Positions 1 through 5,392 of a stretch of DNA of 5,642 nt are shown here, piece by piece. Below the pieces are notes generated by a model, which saw only the letters and a program-made list of their open reading frames with translations, was not told the origin of the DNA and ran no database searches. The translations under genes and the position numbers were made by a program. The stretch comes from Hyphomicrobium_A sp041659545 (GTDB taxonomy: Bacteria; Pseudomonadota; Alphaproteobacteria; Rhizobiales; Hyphomicrobiaceae). The DNA lies in the NCBI GenBank assembly GCA_041659545.1, contig JBAZYB010000255.1, forward strand, positions 1-5,642, read 5' to 3'. Position 1 is the stretch's first letter, and each line of letters begins with the position of its first letter.

Positions 1-16
1 GGTTAGCCGCTCCAAA

Positions 17-45
17 CGGACGATCGGGAAATGACGGCGTATACT
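17..45 (+). promoter_or_regulatory. Possible sigma-70-type promoter for the toxin-antitoxin cassette
   Basis: TATACT at 40-45 matches five of six bases of the -10 consensus. CGGACG at 17-22, a weak -35 with the central GAC, lies 17 bases upstream. A transcript starting near 52 would have a leader of about 23 bases before the ATG at 75. Toxin-antitoxin cassettes in integron arrays often carry their own promoters, which supports the reading. The -35 box is poor, so this is only a candidate. Confidence 0.35.
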
Positions 46-74
46 CGGAAGAGCCGAATCGGAGAGGGTTAGCC

Positions 75-299
75 ATGGACGACAAGATTCCGGGCGTACA
101 TTCGGATTCCGACATTCTCGGGGGGACGCCGGTTTTCGTGGGGACCCGTGTGCCGGTCCGGGCGTTGCTCGACTATCTCGAACATGGCCGACCCCTCGCG
201 GAATTCCTCGACGACTTTCCGACCGTTGAGAAGGCCTTGGCCATTGGTGTGCTCGAACACATGAAGCAGCTCGTGGCTCATGCGCCTGCTTCTCGATGA
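75..299 (+). CDS. DUF433 family antitoxin (VapB-like)
   Basis: This 74-residue protein matches the DUF433 family. The diagnostic stretch is ILGGTPVFVGTRVPV at residues 14-28, followed by a helical part with LLDYLEHGRPLAEFLDDFP at residues 31-49 and a C-terminal helix around residues 52-67. DUF433 proteins are usually small DNA-binding antitoxins paired with a DUF5615 PIN-like toxin, and exactly such a gene follows with a 20-base overlap. The expected role is to neutralise the toxin and possibly repress its own promoter; both are inferred from the family. The ATG at 75 is preceded by GGAGAGG at 61-67 with seven bases of spacing, a good ribosome binding site. The length is normal for the family, and this is the first gene of cassette 1. 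Confidence 0.9.
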   Translation: MDDKIPGVHSDSDILGGTPVFVGTRVPVRALLDYLEHGRPLAEFLDDFPTVEKALAIGVLEHMKQLVAHAPASR

Positions 300-600
300 G
301 TGTGTTCCGAAGCGGCTCAACCGCGAGCTGCCCGGCCATGAAGTCAAAACGGTTCAAGACATGGGCTGGGCGGGCATCAAGAACGGGGCATTGCTCAAGC
401 TCGCCGACCCGCAATTCGACGCTCTCCTGACGGTCGATCAGGGCATCGAGTATCAGCACAATTTCTCGGGTCTCAAGATCAGCATTGTTGTCCTGTTGGC
501 CGCCAGCAACGATGTTGACGACCTGCGCCCGCTCCTGCCGGGCGTTCAAGAAGCGCTGGCAAGCTTGCGAACCGGAGAAATCATGCGCGTGGGTGGCTAA
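280..600 (+). CDS. DUF5615 family PIN-like toxin (VapC-like)
   Basis: This 106-residue protein has the N-terminal signature MRLLLDECVPKRL of DUF5615 (PIN-like, related to Mut7-C) proteins. Acidic candidates for the metal-binding RNase site are D6 and E7 near the N terminus, and D47 and D53 in FDALLTVDQGIEY at residues 46-58. Normal family members have a close 'TxDxxF' type motif here; this one reads TVDQGI, a small departure. Proteins of this type are presumed toxins that cleave RNA and are held in check by the DUF433 partner. The ATG at 280 lies inside the antitoxin gene, with a 20-base overlap that implies translational coupling, and no separate strong ribosome binding site is seen. The TAA stop at 598-600 is part of the R'' core of the attC, so the gene fills its cassette to the end. 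Confidence 0.87.
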   Translation: MRLLLDECVPKRLNRELPGHEVKTVQDMGWAGIKNGALLKLADPQFDALLTVDQGIEYQHNFSGLKISIVVLLAASNDVDDLRPLLPGVQEALASLRTGEIMRVGG

Positions 601-678
601 CATCCAAATGGAGCCGACGCGCCGACCGTCCCGTGCCATCATGTCGCCACGGCGCGCGGCTCATTTGGCGCGTTAGGC
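595..678 (+). other. attC site of cassette 1
   Basis: R'' is GGCTAAC at 595-601 and R' is GTTAGGC at 672-678. The inner arms at 604-623 and 651-668 pair along their whole length except for two unpaired bases on the first arm, G610 (or G611) and A617. These are the extrahelical bases that orient integrase binding on the folded bottom strand. The loop is 624-650. R'' pairs exactly with the GTTAGCC at 2-8 that opens cassette 1. The arms closely resemble those of the cassette 8 site. Confidence 0.95.
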
Positions 679-705
679 AGCATCCCAACTCGATCGGACC
701 ACAAT

Positions 706-1158
706 GTGAAGATCGATGATCGAATCTATCGTGAGGTCGACGACAGCTGCGCTTTGTGCGGTCATCGAGGCGTTGAAGCCCTTACGATTCATCACATTGA
801 CGGCGATCGACGAAATAACGCCTACGAGAACCAAATCATCCTTTGCCACAACTGTCACACGAGATACCACGCCGGCAAGGGCATAACCGAAAGACACATT
901 CGAACTCGCAAGAGCCACCTCATCGCCAAGTCACTGACTCCGTATGGCCTCAACGCTCTAAAAATTGCCGCGCGCAACAAGATCGGCGTCGCGGCGGCGC
1001 CGTTCTTGCTACTTCACGTCGTGGACCTGGGGTACCTAAAGAAAGAGGAAACCATTGCCGGGTACGGGAATTCTGGTGGCGAGGTCGAAGTCGAGGCGCG
1101 GTTTTCAATCACCGAACGTGGCAAGTCGGTACTGACCCAGTGGCTCAAGGCACTTTAG
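706..1158 (+). CDS. HNH-type endonuclease-like protein
   Basis: This 150-residue protein has a complete small HNH (beta-beta-alpha-metal) motif at residues 15-55. It comprises a zinc knuckle C15-x2-C18, the HHIDGD stretch with H29 and H30, N37/N38 and N42, then C47-x2-C50 followed at once by H51, with H55 a little further on. Such motifs nick or cut nucleic acid using one metal ion. They occur in homing enzymes, restriction enzymes and phage-defence proteins; which applies here cannot be read from the sequence. Residues 80-150 have no motif I recognise; RFSITERGKSVL near 132-143 resembles the end of a winged-helix domain, so a DNA-binding tail is possible. The start is GTG at 706. An ATG at 704 is in another frame and no strong ribosome binding site is present, so expression may depend on upstream transcription and be weak. 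It is the only gene of cassette 2. Confidence 0.82.
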   Translation: MKIDDRIYREVDDSCALCGHRGVEALTIHHIDGDRRNNAYENQIILCHNCHTRYHAGKGITERHIRTRKSHLIAKSLTPYGLNALKIAARNKIGVAAAPFLLLHVVDLGYLKKEETIAGYGNSGGEVEVEARFSITERGKSVLTQWLKAL

Positions 1159-1167
1159 CGGCACGCT

Positions 1168-1263
1168 GCCTAACCAGCCGCTGCAGCCGACGAGCGGCAG
1201 GTAGCTTAGACTCCTTCGCATGACCGCGATCGCCGCTCGCGGCTGAGCGGCAATGCGTTAGGC
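1168..1263 (+). other. attC site of cassette 2
   Basis: R'' is GCCTAAC at 1168-1174 and R' is GTTAGGC at 1257-1263. Arms 1177-1198 and 1232-1251 pair perfectly except for the unpaired G1183 and A1190 on the first arm. The loop, 1199-1231, is fairly long at 33 bases. R'' pairs exactly with GTTAGGC at 672-678, the start of the same cassette. Confidence 0.95.
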
Positions 1264-1274
1264 GGTTCCGCTCA

Positions 1275-1931
1275 ATGCGACATCGAGGACACAGAGGAAT
1301 TATGCCGCTATTTCTGATTGTTCTCTTGACACTTTTGGTCGGCGGCACCGAAGGGGCGATCCATCAGGTGACGGATGCCGACCTGCGGTCGGCCGTCGTC
1401 TCCCTGAGGCGAGAGAACCGCTGCGGCTTCGTCGGTCTGGACCCACACGACCTTCAGCAGTGTCCGTCGTACTCGATCACTATCGCTGGCGACGGGACGG
1501 TAACCTATGAGGGCTGGGCAGGAGTCCGAACGCTTGGCAAACACACCCATCGCATCGCCATTGAAGCCGTGCGCGGTGTGGTCGGTGAATTTATCCAAGC
1601 GGACTTCTTCTCGATGCGCGACCGCTATGAAGGACTTGATCTCGGCAATGGCACGATGCGTGTCATCGATCATAGTGCTGCTGCTACGGTGGCACTTTCA
1701 ATGGGCGGCAAGACAAAGAGCATCTATGATTTCTATGGGGCGCCGGCGGCGCTGACACTCCTCGAGCGGCGTGTCGACGAAGTGAGCGAGTCCGCGCGGT
1801 ATACCGGCCGCCCGCCTAACCCCGGCCTGGAGCCGACGGCGGTCGAGATTCATGCCGTTCTTGCGACAACGGCGCGCCGCGGCTCAGGCCGAGCGCGTTC
1901 GACTGACCAGCACGAATGTCGTAGACAATGA
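1275..1931 (+). CDS. Exported DUF6438-like protein with C terminus encoded by attC
   Basis: The open frame gives 218 residues. A hydrophobic stretch, MPLFLIVLLTLLVGGTEG, at residues 10-27 looks like a signal peptide, so the mature protein is probably outside the cytoplasm. Residues 33-173 resemble DUF6438: a cysteine-containing start (C50 to C63, ending CPSYSITIAGDGTVTYEG), then GKHTHRI, then FIQADFFSMRDRY, and a final DFYGAPAALTLLERRVDE. The function of this family is unknown to me. The true start may be the ATG at 1302, preceded by AGAGGA at 1293-1298 and leading straight into the signal peptide; the ATG at 1275 has no ribosome binding site. Residues after about 180 are translated from the attC site, and the last 10 from the leader of cassette 4, so the tail is probably not part of the fold. 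The TGA at 1929-1931 overlaps the next start as ATGA. Confidence 0.75.
   Translation: MRHRGHRGIMPLFLIVLLTLLVGGTEGAIHQVTDADLRSAVVSLRRENRCGFVGLDPHDLQQCPSYSITIAGDGTVTYEGWAGVRTLGKHTHRIAIEAVRGVVGEFIQADFFSMRDRYEGLDLGNGTMRVIDHSAAATVALSMGGKTKSIYDFYGAPAALTLLERRVDEVSESARYTGRPPNPGLEPTAVEIHAVLATTARRGSGRARSTDQHECRRQ
1814..1903 (+). other. attC site of cassette 3, with atypical R' core
   Basis: R'' is GCCTAAC at 1814-1820. Arms 1823-1841 and 1875-1891 pair except for the unpaired G1829 and A1836. R' is GTTCGAC at 1897-1903, which breaks the GTTRRRY consensus at its fourth base. The six bases TTCGAC belong to cassette 4, and they are the exact partner of that cassette's R'' (GTCGAAC at 2629-2635). The whole site is read in frame by the cassette 3 gene because the TAA in R'' is out of frame. 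Confidence 0.9.
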
Positions 1932-2608
1932 CGAAACTACCACACGCACGTATCGGCGATGTCGGCCCTATAACAGCAGGGCTGGCTTCCGCGCTCGAGC
2001 TTGCCTCTAAAGGGTCACCTGCCTACTGGCTCAGCCGGTACTGGCCCGAACTCGAACCGGCGACGTCAAGAGCAGCGGCCGGTGCTGAATCCGACGAATT
2101 CACGAAGCGCCGCATAGCTCATGTTGATCGCTACGTTCTAGTGTGGCTGGCGGTCGAAGCAATTCTCGTAGTGGCCGTGATCCTTCCGGGACGCCGACCG
2201 GTCGAGATTCGCGCCGCCGCGGTTGCCTTCGTCTCCTTGCGGATATTCGACATCATGCAGCGCGTGATGAATGTGGCGCTCATGGAGGGGGTCGGCGAGA
2301 ATCGCGCAGTCGTTGCGTCGTTCACACGATCGATAGTGTTAGCTCTGGTCAACTTCTTCGAGCTCTGCATCTGCTTCGGCGTGATTTACGCGTCGGACTA
2401 TCCACGTTTGAATGGCGCCGGCCGGCCACTGTCGGGGTTCTATTTCAGCGTCATCACCCAGCTGACGATCGGCTACGGCGACATCTATCCCACAGGGTAC
2501 GCGCGCGTGATCGCAGCAATCCAAGGGTTGGCTGCCTTGGTTTTCATCGTTCTAGTGTTTGCCCGAGTCGTCCAGTCACTGCCACCGCGGAAGGGCGTAC
2601 GGGAATGA
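1928..2608 (+). CDS. Potassium-channel-like membrane protein (Ion_trans_2 type pore)
   Basis: This 226-residue protein carries a textbook potassium selectivity filter, TQLTIGYGDIYPTG, at residues 177-190, with the filter itself at T180-I-G-Y-G184 followed by D185. The outer pore helix is about residues 135-155, the pore helix about 169-179 and the inner helix about 194-215. Two further hydrophobic stretches lie at about 69-87 and 94-116, giving roughly four membrane segments with a soluble N-terminal region of about 65 residues. No TrkA-N/RCK, cyclic-nucleotide or other regulatory domain is present. It should form a tetramer in the inner membrane and pass K+; the gating signal is unknown. The ATG at 1928 has no ribosome binding site but overlaps the upstream stop as ATGA, suggesting translational coupling. 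No in-frame ATG alternative stands out in the N-terminal region. It is the only gene of cassette 4, whose leader is 30 bases. Confidence 0.88.
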   Translation: MTKLPHARIGDVGPITAGLASALELASKGSPAYWLSRYWPELEPATSRAAAGAESDEFTKRRIAHVDRYVLVWLAVEAILVVAVILPGRRPVEIRAAAVAFVSLRIFDIMQRVMNVALMEGVGENRAVVASFTRSIVLALVNFFELCICFGVIYASDYPRLNGAGRPLSGFYFSVITQLTIGYGDIYPTGYARVIAAIQGLAALVFIVLVFARVVQSLPPRKGVRE

Positions 2609-2628
2609 CGGGCCTGAAGTAACGGGCA

Positions 2629-2711
2629 GTCGAACATGCAAATGGAGCCGGCGCGCCCGCTGTCCGCTGTAGTCTGTTGCAGCAGCGCGCGGCTCATTTG
2701 CGGCGTTAGGC
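2629..2711 (+). other. attC site of cassette 4
   Basis: R'' is GTCGAAC at 2629-2635, unlike the usual CTAAC type, and R' is GTTAGGC at 2705-2711. Arms 2638-2656 and 2685-2701 pair except for an unpaired G at 2644 or 2645 and G2651; the second unpaired base is A or T in the other sites. The loop, at about 2657-2684, contains no further strong structure by eye. The R'' is matched by GTTCGAC at the head of this same cassette, confirming it as a real though variant core. Confidence 0.92.
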
Positions 2712-2727
2712 GCACGATCTCGAACTC

Positions 2728-3420
2728 ATGGAATCCCCACACTCCGAGTCTCTTGAGGCGAGCCTCGCAAGACTCGCAGATCTCGACCAAGCCCACCTCG
2801 AATTGGGCAAGCAGATGTTCGAAGCCTTTGGCGGGGCCATGTATGGCATGGACCTCCTCGCCGCTGGTGCGCTGAACCGATCTAAGGCCCACATCGCCGG
2901 TTTCCGGACCCTCATTGAAGACAAGAACTTGATCTGCGCAGGTGCCTTGCTAAGGCTTCAGCTAGACACAGCGTTGCGTTTTTACGCGGCGTTCCTAGTC
3001 GAAGAGCCCCACAAGTTCGCTCTCGCTGTCCTCGAAGGAAAGCGGGTCCGCGATCTGAGGGACCAAGGCGGGAACAAGATGACCGATGCGTATCTGGTTC
3101 AGAAGCTCGGTGTCGAATACTCGTGGGTCCCGCGCGTTTACGAACGAACGTCCGGCTACGTGCATCTATCCGCGACGCATCTCTTGAGCGCGATGGGCCC
3201 AGCCGAGGGCAGTCAAGAAGGAGATCGGTCGATAACGATCAAGATCGCAGCCGAGGACAAGCCCCTTCCAAGCTGGATCTACATCGAAGCAGTCGATGCG
3301 TTCCGAGCATCCACTGAGATCTTCCTCCGTTACGTCCATGGCTGGGTATTCACAAAAGCGAATCCCGAACTGGTGCAAAAGTGGAAGAACGAGCAAAACA
3401 GTCCGCCAAATGGCGCCTAA
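2728..3420 (+). CDS. Uncharacterised, probably helical protein with RX5H motif
   Basis: I do not recognise this 230-residue protein as a named family. It has no signal peptide or clear membrane segment and is likely mostly alpha-helical and cytoplasmic. Distinctive stretches are ALLRLQLDTALRFYAAFLVEE at about residues 73-93, KMTDAYLVQKLG at 117-128 and YERTSGYVHLSATHLL at 138-153. R140 and H146 in the last stretch form RX5H, which fits the RX4-6H active site of HEPN ribonucleases; the region also recalls DUF5677-like proteins. That link is a guess from pattern alone. The ATG at 2728 lies only 22 bases into cassette 5 and lacks a ribosome binding site. The TAA stop at 3418-3420 is part of the R'' core, so the gene runs to the attC. 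Confidence 0.75.
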   Translation: MESPHSESLEASLARLADLDQAHLELGKQMFEAFGGAMYGMDLLAAGALNRSKAHIAGFRTLIEDKNLICAGALLRLQLDTALRFYAAFLVEEPHKFALAVLEGKRVRDLRDQGGNKMTDAYLVQKLGVEYSWVPRVYERTSGYVHLSATHLLSAMGPAEGSQEGDRSITIKIAAEDKPLPSWIYIEAVDAFRASTEIFLRYVHGWVFTKANPELVQKWKNEQNSPPNGA

Positions 3421-3486
3421 CACGGCTTGCAGCCGACGGCGGCTTGCACCACAATGAGCCGCCGCGGCTGAAGCCTGCCGTTAGGC
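3415..3486 (+). other. attC site of cassette 5
   Basis: R'' is GCCTAAC at 3415-3421 and R' is GTTAGGC at 3480-3486. Arms 3424-3443 and 3458-3475 pair perfectly apart from the unpaired G3429 and A3436. The loop of 14 bases (3444-3457) makes this one of the two shortest sites here, at 72 bases. The first 24 bases are identical to the start of the cassette 6 site. Confidence 0.95.
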
Positions 3487-3516
3487 AGCCCAAGCGGCAA
3501 CGAAACAAAAGACAAC

Positions 3517-4110
3517 ATGCGAGACAAGGCCGTTTACCTGCTCGTCGTCGAAGGGTTCGCCGATTGGGAACCTGCCCACGCGGTTGCCGAGTTGCGACGG
3601 CAGGGCCAGTATCGAGTCGAGTCCGTCGGACTGACATCGGGGCCGGTCCGTTCCATGGGCGGCCTCACCATCTTGCCCTCGGTGACCGTTGCCGACGTCG
3701 TCTCTTCGGATGTGGCGGTGTTCATTCTCCCCGGTGGGGACCGATGGGAGAACTCGCCCGTCGAATCGGAACTCGAACAGTTGTTGAACCGCCTCGATTC
3801 GCAAGGCGCTCCGATCGCTGCGATTTGCGCGGCCACGGTAGCGATCGCCCGCCTCGGCCTTCTGCGTGGGCGTCGCCACACGAGCAATGGCCTTGAGTAT
3901 CTTCGTTCGAGCGTTCCTGGATATGCCGAGGCGGCGAACTACGTGGACAGTCCGGCCGTACGGGATCGTGGACTCATCACTGCCAGTGGTCTGGGCGACG
4001 TGGAGTTTGCGCGCGAGCTCTTCGAGGAACTGGACGTGCTCAGTGTGGAGGACCGGGCGGCTTGGGCCACCATCTTTCGCAGTGCCCGTTTACCAGAAGG
4101 AGCTGCCTAA
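3517..4110 (+). CDS. DJ-1/PfpI family protein
   Basis: This 197-residue protein belongs to the DJ-1/PfpI superfamily with the flavodoxin-like Rossmann fold. Visible marks are the N-terminal strand YLLVVEGFADWEP with the conserved acid E18, a VFILPGGDRWENS loop at residues 68-80, and the nucleophile elbow PIAAICAATVAIARLGLL with C104 at residues 99-116. RRHTSN follows at 119-124, where family members place a His or Thr near the cysteine. Residues 153-165 (LITASGLGDVEFA) form the usual late strand and helix. Members act as glyoxalase III or deglycase-like enzymes, peptidases or stress chaperones, and the substrate cannot be told from sequence. Its length is normal for a single-domain member. 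The ATG at 3517 has only a weak AAAAGA upstream. The TAA stop at 4108-4110 is inside the R'' core. It is the only gene of cassette 6. Confidence 0.9.
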   Translation: MRDKAVYLLVVEGFADWEPAHAVAELRRQGQYRVESVGLTSGPVRSMGGLTILPSVTVADVVSSDVAVFILPGGDRWENSPVESELEQLLNRLDSQGAPIAAICAATVAIARLGLLRGRRHTSNGLEYLRSSVPGYAEAANYVDSPAVRDRGLITASGLGDVEFARELFEELDVLSVEDRAAWATIFRSARLPEGAA

Positions 4111-4191
4111 CACGGCTTGCAGCCGACGTCGGCGAACTTTCGTGGCACAATCCGCGCGAATGGGCGCCGCGGCTGAAGCCGGGCGTTAGGC
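4105..4191 (+). other. attC site of cassette 6
   Basis: R'' is GCCTAAC at 4105-4111 and R' is GTTAGGC at 4185-4191. The arm at 4113-4128 pairs with the arm at 4165-4181 except for the unpaired G4119 and A4126; beyond 4128 the pairing is interrupted. The first 24 bases equal those of the cassette 5 site, so the two cassettes probably share attC ancestry. Confidence 0.94.
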
Positions 4192-4195
4192 TTTC

Positions 4196-4200
4196 AAGGA
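4196..4200 (+). promoter_or_regulatory. Ribosome binding site that fixes the GTG start of the cassette 7 gene
   Basis: AAGGA at 4196-4200 lies six bases before the GTG at 4207. The nearby ATG at 4224 is out of frame, so this site supports GTG as the start. Confidence 0.65.
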
Positions 4201-4206
4201 CGAATC

Positions 4207-4806
4207 GTGACGAACTTCAGACAATGGGCATGGGGACTCGTCGGACTGGCTCTGATCGGAACTGCGATCTGGGTTGTGTTTTCAGCAGCCCGTTCTGCCC
4301 TCCTCTGGCTCGGGCAGATTCAATCGGAGTTGGCTACCGCAATCGTGGCAGCGGGAGCCGCCGTTCTCGTGTCGGTTCTGTCCGTCGCGGTGGGGAAGTA
4401 CCTCGAGCGGAGGGACGCGTTCGAGCGAGAGACCCGATTGAAGAAAGTCCCGGTGTACGAGAGTTTGATCTCCTTCATCTTTGGTGTGCTGCACAGTGGA
4501 AAGCCTGGCGTACCTAAAATGGCAGAAGCGGAGATGGTCACACGATACGGCGCTTTGACGGAGAACCTCATCGTTTGGAGTTCCGACTCCGTCCTGAAGC
4601 AGTTCGGTGAGTTCCGCGTCGCCTCGCTGAAGATCAGCGAGGTCGGTAGCCCAATTGCGGTCCTCGCGACTTTGGAAGATCTGATGCTGGCGATCCGCCG
4701 CGACTTGGGTTATCGGAACACAAAGATCGCACGCGGAGACCTGCTTCGCTTGTTCATCAACGACCTAGACCAGCACCGGGAAGCTCTGGCACTGCTAAAG
4801 CGATGA
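4207..4806 (+). CDS. Uncharacterised membrane-anchored protein with two N-terminal helices
   Basis: I do not recognise a named family for this 199-residue protein. Two hydrophobic segments lie at about residues 8-27 and 42-63. They are followed by a basic, charged stretch, KYLERRDAFERETRLKK, at 64-80 and a soluble domain to residue 199. By the positive-inside rule the soluble domain should face the cytoplasm. It contains KVPVYESLISFIFGVL at 80-95, LTENLIVWSSDSVLKQFGEF at 117-136 and a C-terminal LMLAIRRDLGYRNTKI followed by LLRLFINDLDQH. This last part looks helical and well ordered, with no catalytic motif that I can see. Translation starts at GTG 4207 with AAGGA six bases upstream. The TGA stop is one base before the R'' core, so the gene fills cassette 7. 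Confidence 0.78.
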   Translation: MTNFRQWAWGLVGLALIGTAIWVVFSAARSALLWLGQIQSELATAIVAAGAAVLVSVLSVAVGKYLERRDAFERETRLKKVPVYESLISFIFGVLHSGKPGVPKMAEAEMVTRYGALTENLIVWSSDSVLKQFGEFRVASLKISEVGSPIAVLATLEDLMLAIRRDLGYRNTKIARGDLLRLFINDLDQHREALALLKR

Positions 4807-4807
4807 A

Positions 4808-4905
4808 GCCTAACAAGCGGTTGCACTTGTCGGCGGCCGCGGTAACACTGGGGCAGCTCGCGGGCGCGGGGTGCAGCCGCCGCAAGTGAACCGCAGGCGT
4901 TAGCC
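4808..4905 (+). other. attC site of cassette 7, distinct arm type
   Basis: R'' is GCCTAAC at 4808-4814 and R' is GTTAGCC at 4899-4905. Arms 4817-4837 and 4876-4894 pair perfectly apart from the unpaired G4823 and T4830. The arm sequence (CACTTG where the others have CAGCCG or GAGCCG) and the unpaired T set it apart from the other seven. It is the longest site here at 98 bases, with a 38-base loop that is GC-rich. Confidence 0.94.
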
Positions 4906-4929
4906 GGACCAGGAGATATCGGATCATCG

Positions 4930-5358
4930 ATGAGTACGAATTCTGAAACGTCGAATCAGCGAGCTATCGAGCAGGCGATTGACAATTGGAATCGGGGCAA
5001 CCTGCCAGAGTACCTTCGACTCTATGGTGCGGACGTGGTCTTGCATGGCTACGCAGGTGTTGAACCTGGCTTTGCCAATGTCCGAAGGTTCTATGAGGAC
5101 TGGTGGCAGGCGTTCCCAGGATCGCAGCTCGTCCTCAAGGACATGGTCAGTGCGGGAGATAGGGTGGCTTGCCGGTTGGTCATTGAAGGCACCCATGCTA
5201 GACCGTTTCAGGGAGTACCGTCATCCGGAAAAGCGGTCTCGGTGTCAGGCTTTACGATCTTGCGATTTGTTGAAGGACAGTGCATCGAACGCTGGAGCTT
5301 GGTTGACTCCCTGACGCTCCTCACGCAGATCGGCGCGCTGGGTGCAGGTCGAACGTGA
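4930..5358 (+). CDS. SnoaL/NTF2-like protein (ester cyclase-like)
   Basis: This 142-residue protein has the pattern of the SnoaL-like branch of the NTF2 fold. An N-terminal helix is followed by WNRGNLPEYLRLYGADVVLHG at residues 20-40, FYEDWWQAFPGSQLVLKDMVSAGDRVACRLVIEGTH at 54-89, FQGVPSSGKAVSVSGFTILRF at 93-113 and a final IERWSLVDSLTLLTQIG at 119-135. D126 in the ERWxxxD motif is the position usually linked to the active-site acid. Relatives include polyketide cyclases, isomerases and many proteins of unknown role, so a small cone-shaped ligand pocket is likely but the substrate is unknown. The start is ATG at 4930. The clearest ribosome binding site, AGGAG at 4911-4915, is 14 bases away, longer than usual. 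It is the only gene of cassette 8, ending 34 bases before the attC. Confidence 0.87.
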   Translation: MSTNSETSNQRAIEQAIDNWNRGNLPEYLRLYGADVVLHGYAGVEPGFANVRRFYEDWWQAFPGSQLVLKDMVSAGDRVACRLVIEGTHARPFQGVPSSGKAVSVSGFTILRFVEGQCIERWSLVDSLTLLTQIGALGAGRT

Positions 5359-5392
5359 ACGGACGGGTGTACCCGGGGTCGAACCCAAAGCC

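Noticed and set aside
67..74. Second GGTTAGCC, a copy of the R' core at 1-8, just before the first ATG
   Set aside because: There is no matching R'' or inverted arms between 9 and 66, so it is not a second attC; it is probably chance or a remnant of a core site.
485..676. 63-residue + strand frame running through the cassette 1 attC
   Set aside because: It overlaps the toxin gene in another frame and its tail is only translated attC.
2143..2622. 159-residue open frame on the + strand
   Set aside because: It is a different frame of the channel gene, rich in Arg, Gly and Ser, with no family features.
2485..2892. 135-residue open frame on the - strand
   Set aside because: It runs antisense across the end of the channel gene, a clear attC and the start of cassette 5, and shows no protein family features.
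3481..3879. 132-residue open frame on the - strand
   Set aside because: It is antisense to the well-supported DJ-1/PfpI gene; GC-rich DNA gives many such shadow frames.
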